Below, piece by piece: positions 35,998 through 46,447 of a stretch of DNA of 64,000 bases (its first letter is position 1; each line of letters opens with the position of its first letter). The stretch is from Plasmodium relictum (lineage: Eukaryota; Apicomplexa; Aconoidasida; Haemosporida; Plasmodiidae), in NCBI RefSeq assembly GCF_900005765.1, contig NC_041681.1, positions 310,001-374,000 of the forward strand, given 5' to 3'. The translations under genes were made by a program, and so were the position numbers. The notes under the pieces are model-generated. The model saw only the letters and a program-made list of their open reading frames with translations. It was not told the origin of the DNA and made no database searches.

Positions 35998-38463
35998 TTA
36001 TATTTTAAAGAGCATTCCTTTGTAATTTTTACTTAAGCTATTATTGTATTGTGATTTAATAAAATTATATTCTTCTATGCAAGATAATGATAAAAGAATA
36101 GGATATGTATTTATTTTATTTATATATTTTCTCCATTCAATATTTTCTTGCCACTTAATACTGTAATAACCATTTAATAATAAATTATATTTGCTACCTT
36201 TCATTATTGTAGCCATATTAATATTAGTATCTTTTAATTTTGATTTTTGAATAATTGTATTAGTATCTATTTCATTTCGTTCATTAATTATTCCATCATA
36301 AAAATTTTCTTCAATATTATTATTTTCATTAGTACCACTAAAATTTTCATAATTTTTATTTTTTTCTTCGTTTTCTTCATTTGGGTTTTTCTTTTTATCT
36401 TCCTCATTTTCTTGAGTTTCTTTTTCCTTTTCAATTTCATTTTTTTTATTTTCACTATTTGTGTCGAATTCTGTTGGCTTTTGTTCATTATGTTCTAATC
36501 TCATTTTTTTTAAGCTTCGACAATTTTCATTTTGATTTTCATAAGATCTTTTTTCATTAATACACTTATTTTTTATAAATATAAATTGCCCATCATGTGT
36601 TGAAAATAATGAAGTCAAAATAAAAAAAATCTCTTCATTACTCTGTTCAATTTGTATATCCCATCCTAATATATATAAAAAAGCTTCTCTATAATTTTTA
36701 ATTTGGTTGGAATAAAAAAACTTGATAACTTCAATTTTTGATTTTAAATATAAATTTTCATTTCGTAATGTTGTTAATTCAATCTGATCATATGTTTTTA
36801 AATCATCAATATCTTTATATAAGATATTTATATCATACATTTTATTATGAATTTCATTTGTAATTTCATTATTTTTTTTTACATTATTTTTTATTTTATT
36901 ATCAAATTGTACTTTCTTTATTGATTCTTTTAGCTCATTTATAATAATTTCATTTTTCTCATTATCATGATTCCACTGATTGTTTACATGAACTAAATCA
37001 TTTTCTAAATTCAGAATCTTATTTTTGTAATTATCTATTTCTTCTTTTAAATATTTAATTTCTTTTTCATATAATAAAAGTTCCTGAGAAAAAACCTCAG
37101 AATTTTTTTGTTTTAAATAGCATTTCTCATATTCATTTTTATATTTTTTTATTTTTTCATATAATTCTTCTATTAATTTTTCTTTTTCTATATTATCACT
37201 TTTAATTGAATCATATTTTAACTTATAATCATTTAGCATTTTTACAATATTTTCATTTTTTTTTTGCTGTTGTTTTTCGTATTCTTCTCTTTCTTCTCCT
37301 TCTCCTTTTTCCTCTTTTTCTTCTTTATTTTCAACTATTTTATGATCTTTATTAGAGCTATTATTTTTATTACTTGATATATTTTTATTTACTTCATTTA
37401 TATAATCTCTTTTAAGAAACTCATACTTCTTTTCTAATTGTTTATGTCTATTTTCTATAATTTTTAATTCTAATATTTTATCATCTAGATTTTGTTTATA
37501 TATTTCTATATCAATGGATAACTTTTTGTATTTTACCTCTAAATCCGTCTTTGTTGAATTTACTTGATTATATTTATTATATATTTCATTCATACTTATT
37601 TTTAAGTTATCAACATTTATTTCTTTATTATTTATATATATTTTTGAAAAGTTTATCCATTCATTCAACTGTTCTTTTAATTTGTTATTTTCTATTTGTT
37701 GTTTTAAACTGCAATTTTTTAATTCTTTAATATTTTCAAATTTTTCTTTATCTCTAATTTTATACAATTCTAATTCTTTTATTTTATTTTCTAGTATATC
37801 AATTTTACTTTCTAATATGGGTAACTTTTTACATTTTTCTTTATACTGTGAACAAAGAATAATCATATTTTTATATTGTTGTCTTTCCTTTGAAGTTATT
37901 TCATCATTCTTTTTTAATATATCAATATTATCTTTTAATTTTTTTATTTCTAATTTATATTCAATTGTTTCATCAATTTTACTTTCTAAAGAATTCAAAT
38001 CTTTTTCCCCTTTCATGTACATTCTAAATTCTTCAATTTTATCATTTAATTTATGTATTGTCAGATCTTTTTCTTTAATTTTTTCTTTTAAATTTTCATT
38101 TTCACTTTTACTTATTTTTAAATTTTTATTACATTCATTTAATTTATCCTCTAAGACTTTACATTTTTCAATGTTTTCATTTTTTTGATTTCGAATTTTT
38201 TTTTCTAATAATAATGTAAATTCTTTTAACTTTTTATAACTTTTTTCAATTACAATTCTCTTACTAAATTCATTTTTAAATTTTAAAATAATATCTTCAT
38301 CATTTGTATTATCACTTATCTCTTTTGTATTTAATACTGCATCTTTCTTCAAGTATTCGTTTTCTTCTTTTAGTTTTTTACATTCATTTTTAAAAATTGA
38401 TGCTAATTTACGTAATTTCAAAATCTCTTCATCTTTACTTTTTATTATATCATTATTCTCCAT
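35998..38463 (-). CDS. Coiled-coil protein with MAD1-like C-terminal domain
   Basis: Single exon, 821 residues. Residues 1 to about 580 are nearly continuous coiled coil rich in Lys/Glu/Asn. The C-terminus resembles the RWD-like fold of spindle checkpoint protein MAD1. IKNYREAFLYILGWDIQIE (about 588-606) corresponds to the FREAVYxLLGWxxD helix, followed by strands FFILTSLFS and GQFIFIKN. Further on, GSKYNLLLNGYYSIKW (about 754) corresponds to the SGxxxLLxTxF strand. The final helix INTYPILLSLSCIEEYNFI matches the closing IPAFLSSLTLELF of MAD1. A Lys/Glu/Asn-rich insert (about 640-745) splits the domain. MAD1 anchors MAD2 at unattached kinetochores. The match is by eye, at the level of fold and key motifs. 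Confidence 0.7.
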   Translation of the reverse strand: MENNDIIKSKDEEILKLRKLASIFKNECKKLKEENEYLKKDAVLNTKEISDNTNDEDIILKFKNEFSKRIVIEKSYKKLKEFTLLLEKKIRNQKNENIEKCKVLEDKLNECNKNLKISKSENENLKEKIKEKDLTIHKLNDKIEEFRMYMKGEKDLNSLESKIDETIEYKLEIKKLKDNIDILKKNDEITSKERQQYKNMIILCSQYKEKCKKLPILESKIDILENKIKELELYKIRDKEKFENIKELKNCSLKQQIENNKLKEQLNEWINFSKIYINNKEINVDNLKISMNEIYNKYNQVNSTKTDLEVKYKKLSIDIEIYKQNLDDKILELKIIENRHKQLEKKYEFLKRDYINEVNKNISSNKNNSSNKDHKIVENKEEKEEKGEGEEREEYEKQQQKKNENIVKMLNDYKLKYDSIKSDNIEKEKLIEELYEKIKKYKNEYEKCYLKQKNSEVFSQELLLYEKEIKYLKEEIDNYKNKILNLENDLVHVNNQWNHDNEKNEIIINELKESIKKVQFDNKIKNNVKKNNEITNEIHNKMYDINILYKDIDDLKTYDQIELTTLRNENLYLKSKIEVIKFFYSNQIKNYREAFLYILGWDIQIEQSNEEIFFILTSLFSTHDGQFIFIKNKCINEKRSYENQNENCRSLKKMRLEHNEQKPTEFDTNSENKKNEIEKEKETQENEEDKKKNPNEENEEKNKNYENFSGTNENNNIEENFYDGIINERNEIDTNTIIQKSKLKDTNINMATIMKGSKYNLLLNGYYSIKWQENIEWRKYINKINTYPILLSLSCIEEYNFIKSQYNNSLSKNYKGMLFKI

Positions 38464-41137
38464 TTTAAAAATAATAAAAACATTAAAAAAAAATTAATTA
38501 AATATTAAACAAAAACATTTAATGCTTAGTAAGTTTAAATTAAAACATACATATATTTAATATAATAAAAATAATAAAAAAATAAAACAATTTATATGAA
38601 CATATATTTTTTATAAATATGTAAAAAATTATTTCACTCATTTAAATTTAAAAAAAAAAATTATCATTTCTTTCTTTTAAAAATAAAATTTATTTCAGAT
38701 GATTTACTAAAACAATTTTAAAATACTAAAATTTAATTTCTTCTAAATATAATTATATATACATAACAGAGAGAGTTATTATATTATTATAAGGTATTTA
38801 TAAAGCAGTTTAAAAATAACACACCAATAAATTAATAAAATGTGAGATTCTTTTAATTTTTCTTTTCTTTTTTTTTTTTTAATAATTATAATTATTTTTT
38901 GTTGAACTACTTAAAAATTAATTTTCTCGCTATTTCAATTGATAATATAATCTCTTTTACTTTTCATTATCCTAAGATAATAAAAAAAAAAAAAAAGAAA
39001 AAAAATTAAATAATTATAAAATATTTATTGTTTCATTATATTATAGAAAAGTGTATATAACGTGATTAAATTAATAAACTATTTTTTTTTTTTTTTTAAC
39101 ATTATATATACTATTTTTCTATTATATCATTAGAATTAAGTCGTACAGATTTATAAAATGTTATATTTAGCTATATATTATTTATTCCTAATTTGAATAT
39201 TCTTTATTAATAAAAAAAGGAAAAAAAAAAGAATGATGTGTAACTTGAATTTTTATCAAAGAGAAGATAAACTTCTGCTTTTATTTCATAGAAAATAATA
39301 ATAATATGCACACTGAAAAATTATCTTACAAGTTTTAAAAAGTAACTACAGTAAAAACTTACATATAATTTATATTATATATTTAATTATAGCATATATA
39401 TATATATTTATATAAATTTGCCTTTGGTCTATATAATTAAGAAGATTTATTTTTAATAAACTCATTTTATTTTTTTATTTTTTGCAAAATATATATCTCT
39501 ATAATTGATACCTCACCAAATATTTAATTCAAATTTTCATATTTTTAAAGTATTTGACCAAAAATAAATATTTTTCTTTTTTTTTACTCTACTCAATTTT
39601 AAAAAAATGTTTCTATATATTATAAAAAAATAAGGATATTTGTCTAATTTCCTTCTTTATAATTTTTACACATTATAATGACTTTTTTTTTAATTTGCTT
39701 TTAGATTTTCTAGAATATCTTTTCATTCTAAAAATTTTCTGCAGTTGTTATATCATTAGGTTTTTTATTAATTTTTTATGTTTTTTTTTTTTTTTTTTTT
39801 TTATTCTCTATAAATTGTATTTTATTAAAATATAGGATATAACATACTACATAAAAAAATACTGTCATTAAAAATGCTAAATTCATTGAGTATCTAAAAC
39901 AAAAAAATATATCAAAATATTAAATAGATTTTTTTTCATGCCACTTCATAACATTTTATACTTTCTTTTATTTTACATATATGTGCATTATTAAAACATT
40001 ATTTTCTTATATTATTTTTAAAAATATCTTTATATCAAAAATATAAAAGAATTTAAAATATTATGAATTGATTTAATATACTAGAATAGATGTTTATAAT
40101 TTTATAATTCCTTTTCTAAAGTGCTAATGTAATTTCTCTATATATATATATATATATATCTTTTTTTAATTAAATGCAAAATTTTATAAGAAAAATACTT
40201 TTAGAATATTTTTAAAACGTAAAACTTATAAATATATATATAGTTACGCATACATGCATGTATTTCTGTTTAAAGAAGCAATATAGAAAAGAATTGTTCT
40301 GTAAGTGAATAATCATTTTTATTAGAAAATAAAAATGGTAAGAAAAATTAAAGTTTTCAAAAAAAAATAAAAATAATAAATTGAATCATTATGATAATGA
40401 ATATAATAAAAGTTATAATTAAAAAAAAAAAAAAATATTCGCGAAGTTAATTTTAATTTTCTGTACAAAAAATTTAAATGTAGTACACTACAATTAATAA
40501 AATAAAAAATTTCACTTATGTTATTTAATAGACAATATTACTTATATTGATTATAATATATTAATATCTTTTTTGTTTTTATTTTTATTTTATTTTTTTC
40601 TTTGTTTAAATTTTTTATAGATAATATTTTTCTTTTAAAAAAGTGCATATCCTTTAATTTTTTAATTTCTATATATCATAAAAACATACATTTATCTATA
40701 TTCTTTTTTTTTTATATGTCTATTTCATAATTTATATTTTTGTTGATGATAAAAATTTATCATAAAATTAGGAAAAATTTAATCTTTACTTAATATGAAT
40801 AATTTAAATACTTCCATTTTTAACAATTCTTTTATTCTTTTTTTAATTTAATTCATATTTTTTAAAAATTAAAAATATGTTTTAGTATTAAATAGAAAAA
40901 TAAAGAAAAAATATATTAATATATATATATTGTCCTCTTAAATTATAGAAAGACAGTATTATTTGTTAATTTAGTATCTATTTATTAATTTGTAGAATTT
41001 CTTCTAACATTTTTAAAAATTTGATAAAATTTCAATTTTTTTTTTTTTTTGTTGTCGTTTTTTCTTTATTGTCTTTTATTATGTAACTTGTTCTATTTAT
41101 TTAATTTGGCTTTTCTTTTTTTTTCTTTAATTTGTTT

Positions 41138-41205
<68 letters not shown>
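38464..41205. promoter_or_regulatory. Long divergent intergenic region, MAD1-like / AP2-like genes
   Basis: About 2.7 kb with promoters of both genes and presumably a long 5' leader of the AP2-like gene, as is usual for Plasmodium regulators. It has many T tracts (near 39077-39096, 39782-39802 and 41039-41050) and ends in a (TA)n run touching the start codon. No gene is supported. Confidence 0.45.
41140..41203. repeat. (TA)n microsatellite directly before a start codon
   Basis: About 32 uninterrupted TA units, ending only two bases before the ATG of the AP2-like gene. The run lies in the 5' leader. Confidence 0.9.
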
Positions 41206-41208
<3 letters not shown>

Positions 41209-42711
41209 CATAACAATACTTTCACGGTTAAAGAAACACATCTACTAAATAAAAGTAACCTTTCAAATGAAACGAAAGCACTTTACTCAAATGAAAAATG
41301 TAAATATGACAGTGAACAGAAATCTTTATTCAAAAATAATAATATAAAAGATAATCCACTAAATGGAAACATTTTTCAAACAGTGAATTCACATGAAAGA
41401 AAAAACATGCCAATCACCAAAGATACAAAATTAGAAAAATGTAGCAACGTTAATTTGAATGAAAACAAATTAAAAGAACATGATAATTCATATAACATAA
41501 TAGATAGTAATAAAAATATGAATGTATGTTATTACAAATCTACATTTCCTCAGAGTTTTTTACCTTTTAAAAGTAACATTGATAATAATATAAATGAAGA
41601 AGAAATTACAAGTGAAAAAAATAATTGCGAAAAAACTTGTTTTGATATAAATATAAATGGAAATAGTAATTCACTGTCTAAGCATGATTTAAATAACACA
41701 ATATATAATAATATATATGAAAATAATAATATAAATAATAAAGAGGATAATGAAAATAAAAATAATGATGAAAAAGAAAAGAAAATAAAAAATGAAGTTA
41801 AATGTATAAATAATGAAAATATACCTATTATTAATGAAGCTATTGAAAAAGGTTACTTTAAAGAGTTAATTAATGACAGTGATGATCTCATATTAAAAAA
41901 TAAATTTATGAAAAATAATAATGTTAATAGCATTGATAATTTATATATATGCAAAAATGAATATGACAAGAGCAATTCAACAAATATGAATTTTCATAGT
42001 TATGATTCAAACAGCTATTCAGGTATTTGTCCTTACAATTTACTAGAGAATAAAAATTCTAATGACTTGTTTCAAACAAAAGTAGAACATCAAAATGAAA
42101 ATATAGAAAATAGTAATAATAACATTGTAACAGGAATAAGTAGCTATGAAACAGTTAGTTCTATTGATGATAAACATCTTTTTAATTTCGACAATAGTAG
42201 AAAAAATATTAATACAAATAATTTTGGAAAACAAATTATACATGAAATTAATAATAATAATTTTAAAAATGATAATACATTTTATAATAATATGAATCAA
42301 TATTTCAGTTATTTTAATAATAACAATGAAATTATCGATTATGATGATAACAATAATAGAAATGAAAATATAAAAAATTTTAATGAAGTTAAAACAAAAC
42401 AGAATCAGAATAATAGAAGAGAAGAACAAGGATTCCTTGATGTTAATAATTTGTTAAGTGCTGAAAATAGAAATGATTTAATAAGAAATAATAGCTTTAT
42501 AAATAACAACTTAAGTCAAGATAACAATAAATTATCCATGAAAAAAAATATTAATGAAATATATGATAGTGTAAATAATGAAACACTTACGAAAACTAAG
42601 GATTATGAAATGCTACTAGAGGAGAATAATATAAATATAAAAAATTTCAAGGATAAAGATTTAATTATTGAAAATAATAACATAAATTGTGAACAAAATA
42701 ATTATATATAT

Positions 42712-42742
<31 letters not shown>

Positions 42743-44670
42743 GTAATAGTAATAATAATGAACAGAATAATGAAGAAATCATTATAATAAATGATACATA
42801 TTTATCTGAAAAACAAAATGAAAATGATAATGATGAAAATAGAATAAATTGCAAATATATCAAAGAAGAATTAGTTAATTCAAATTATGAAAATAAATAT
42901 AGAAATTCAATAAATATAAATAATAATAATGATGATAAAATGTTTAAAAATGGTGATTATATGAATAAAGTTATGAGCAATGAATATATGTTAAATTTAT
43001 ATCAAATTAATAATGGAGATAATAAAAATAATAAAAATTTTATTGATTCTTGTAATAACGAAAATAACTATTTTATATCAAAAAATGAAGATTATGATAT
43101 TAGTGAAAACAGCATAAATATTTCTGATGACAAAAATAATATTACACAAACTAAAACAAAAAAATATAAAAGGAAAACAAAAATAAAGATGAAGGTAGAA
43201 AAAAAAAAAAAAAAAAAAATCCCAGGTAGAATATACAAAGTAGTTGTAAGGGGAAAGGAATGTTGGAGAGCAGAATGGCATATAGAAAAAAATGATGATA
43301 TAAAAAACAAAAATCAAGATGATATTAATAGCTTTTCTAATGAAAATATCAATATGAATTCATGCGATAATGAAAAATTAAATGATAATTACATACAAAA
43401 TAAAAAAGAAAATAGAAATAATAATCTGAAAAAAAAAAGTAAACAATTTTCTGTTTCTGTATATGGCTATGAAAATGCTAGATTATTTGCTTTATTTGAA
43501 TTAATAAAGTATGATTGCGTACCTAACAGTCTAAAAGAAGAAGCAAATATATGTATACATAATATAAAAAAAAATTTATTAAATTCAGAGAAAACTTCTA
43601 ATAAAATATTAGATGGTCAATTTTTACAATTTCTATTAACTGATGAAAATAACGAATATTCTTCTTTATTTTACAAAAAACTAGAAAATAATATCATTCA
43701 AAATTTTAATAAATATAATAGTTATAATGATGACAATGAGCATAATCAACATATGAAGGGAAAAATGGGAAATTTTAATAAATTATTTTGTTTTAACGAT
43801 AATAATTTCTATAATAAGTTTAACTACATCAACAAATGTAACAACCCTTATAATAGTAATAACGCTCCCATTCACAATTTAAATAATTTAGTTTATAACA
43901 TAAATCCTTATGATTTCAATTCAAATAATATAGCAAATAAATATGTATCAGATAATAGTTCAATAATAAATGTATCTAATAACCTTAATCCTTTTTATAA
44001 TGCTTTTGATGATGAAAAAAAAATAGTAGAAAAAGACATGATATTTGAAAACAATGATAATAAAGATAATTGCTTAAGTAAAAACAATTTTTTTAAGAGT
44101 AAATTAAATAACAACGAAGAAAAAATAAATAATAATGACTATAATTCTAACTTTATATTTAATTGCAATAATAATAATAATAGTTATATTAACAATCACA
44201 TAAATAATCAAAACGATATACAAAATTTACAAAATGAGATAAACAATAATTCTATAATTTCTAGGAATTTTCTTTATTCTAATATGCATAATGAAAATAT
44301 TAAAATCAATCCCAATTTTTCAAACAAAATATTAAATCATAATCTTATGATTAATACTAATACAAATTATAATTTATACAAAAATGGTAATTTTAATATG
44401 AATAAAATTAATAATGTAAATCATTCTTTTTTCAATAACAAACAATTAAATACTCATAATAATAATAGTAATTTTCATAACTATTTAAAAATTAGAGAAA
44501 ATAATAAAACTGAAACCAATGAATTTGAAAATAAAGATGAAATCAATAAGAATTTTCAAAATATAATTAAAAATATTTTTGTTCAAAATGAGAAAATAGA
44601 ACAAGGTGATGAAAGTAACTTTCATTACAATAATCTACACAATTTAAAGAATGAAAATTTGAATAATTAG
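41206..44670 (+). CDS. Asn-rich protein with a split AP2-like DNA-binding domain
   Basis: Single exon, 1154 residues, mostly Asn/Lys/Glu-rich and probably disordered. A folded island lies at residues about 672-775. PGRIYKVVVRGKECWRAEWH (673-692) resembles strands 1-2 of AP2/ERF domains, with the conserved Trp-x-A pair. KQFSVSVYGYENARLFALFE (746-765) resembles strand 3 plus the start of the helix (FSVxxYGxxxARxxA), the strongest ApiAP2 signature. A polar insert of about 50 residues separates the halves. A Lys-rich stretch (KYKRKTKIKMKVEKKKKKK) directly before it could be a nuclear localisation signal. ApiAP2 proteins are the main sequence-specific transcription factors of Apicomplexa. I do not recall this locus among the classic ApiAP2 list, so the call needs a profile search. 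Confidence 0.75.
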
Positions 44671-45453
44671 TCTAGAAATAAATAAATATATATATTGAGT
44701 TTTAATTAAATAGTTCATTTTCATATGAACCTTTTAAAATATAATTTTTTCGACATATTTGACATGACAAAAGTATACATATATATATTATTATTACAAT
44801 CTACTTAATTTTAAGGAGATAAAAATAAGATAAAAATATACTATTATTTCATTATTTTTTTTTTTTTCTTTTTTCTTTTTATTTTTTAATCGATACATAA
44901 AATAAAAATAAATATACATATAAAACAATCATACAGTTAAAATACTGATAACTTTAGTTTCTTATATATAAAAAAAAATTATATTACACAAAAAAATATA
45001 TATTATTTAATATAAATATCATAATAAAATGAAAGATTATACAATACAATTTTATAATTTTCAATAATTGAGTCTTTTCTAAGTAATTTAAATATAAATA
45101 AAATTATAGAAATATACAAAGTTTCTATTCTCAATTTTATACATTTTTTTTATGTCATTTTAATTCATAAAATGTCTTTTTATATACTAAATGATTAATA
45201 AAATACATATTCTTCTATTTTTTTTTTTCTTTATTTTAAGGTAAAAAATTGCAAATTTTTAAATGTATACATTTCATTATAAATACCCTTTTTTGTAAAT
45301 TTTATATATTCTATATATATGGTATTTATATTCAAATAATAAAAAATTGAAATTTTTTTTTAATTTTTTTTATATTCTACTTTTATATATTAAAAATGGG
45401 ATATAATTAATAAAAAGGGCAATTTATTTTCTTTATTTTCATTTAGTTAAAAT
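44671..45453. other. Convergent intergenic region
   Basis: 3' regions of two converging genes; A/T-rich, with no gene seen. Confidence 0.4.
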
Positions 45454-46050
45454 TTAAAAAATACCAAAATTTATTTTAGCAATATAAAGTTCTAGATGCT
45501 CAAAATCTTTTTGTTTATCTTTTAATCGTTCTGACAAGACATTTCCATATTTTTTTTTTTCTTCATATTTAAATGGTACTTTAATATATTCAATATTATT
45601 TAAAGCTGAATCTACGAAGTCATTAAAATTTTCAATTTGTTTTAAAACATTAAAATTTACTTTTTTATATCTTGAATTAAAACTATTAAACAAATTCTTA
45701 TTTTCTTTAATTTTTTCAGTGCTATCATCAACACTAATGTTACTAGTTATTGTATCCGGATCTTGTATATTATTGTATGGATTCCTAGGTATTGTATGAA
45801 CAGGTAAACATGTTAAATAAAAAAAATTACTATTTAAATTATTAATTGACTGGATTAAATTAACACAATATGATTTCATATCATTTATAAATTTTGAATA
45901 ATGCAAGTTATTTCTAAATTGAAAATTTTCTTTCATTGAAGCATTTGTTATATATAATATATTGGCTAATTTATTTGCAATATTATTAATATTTAATTCT
46001 ATAGATTCATTTATTTCCTCGTTTTTTTTATTTTCATTTAACTGATTCAT
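45454..46050 (-). CDS. Small helical protein of unknown function
   Basis: Single exon, 198 residues from the ATG at 46050-46048 (MNQLNENKKNEEINES). The frame is open further upstream but only to a TTG, and that extension reads as noncoding A/T sequence. The sequence is mainly helical: residues about 15-45, then FINDMKSYCVNLIQSINNLN near 60-80, then LTCLPVHTIPRNPYNNIQDP near 85-105, and a last helical part to the end. No signal peptide, membrane segment or known catalytic motif is present. The order helix-helix, then a proline/aspartate segment (IP...QDPD), then helices faintly recalls Mediator subunit 8; this is only a hypothesis. Confidence 0.7.
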   Translation of the reverse strand: MNQLNENKKNEEINESIELNINNIANKLANILYITNASMKENFQFRNNLHYSKFINDMKSYCVNLIQSINNLNSNFFYLTCLPVHTIPRNPYNNIQDPDTITSNISVDDSTEKIKENKNLFNSFNSRYKKVNFNVLKQIENFNDFVDSALNNIEYIKVPFKYEEKKKYGNVLSERLKDKQKDFEHLELYIAKINFGIF

Positions 46051-46447
46051 GATAACAAAAATGGAAAAAAAATTAAAAATAATATTCAATAAAAATATTT
46101 TTAATAATACACATTCATAAAATAAGAATGTTCAAAAGTTTATTATATAAAAATATAATTTCAAATAAAAATTTTTAAAAAAGAAAAAAATTACAAAAAA
46201 AAAAAAAAAAATTAATAAAATCTTAAAATTCTACAATAATCTTTAAAATAATAAATATAAAGAAAAAAAGGAAAAGAAATTAAATATTTTAAATACAAAA
46301 AAGAAATTTAATGATAATATTATGTCAATAAAGGCATGCTACCAGCATATTGTAAAAAAGAAAAAAAAAAATACATTAAAATTATTTAAAAAAAAAATAT
46401 ACATTAAAATTGTTTTGTAAAAAAAAAAAAAAAAGAGAGAAAATATT
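46051..46447. other. Spacer between small helical protein and TilS genes
   Basis: About 400 bases between two minus-strand genes. It holds the promoter of the small gene and the 3' end of TilS, with A-rich homopolymers near 46195-46210 and 46419-46434. Confidence 0.4.
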
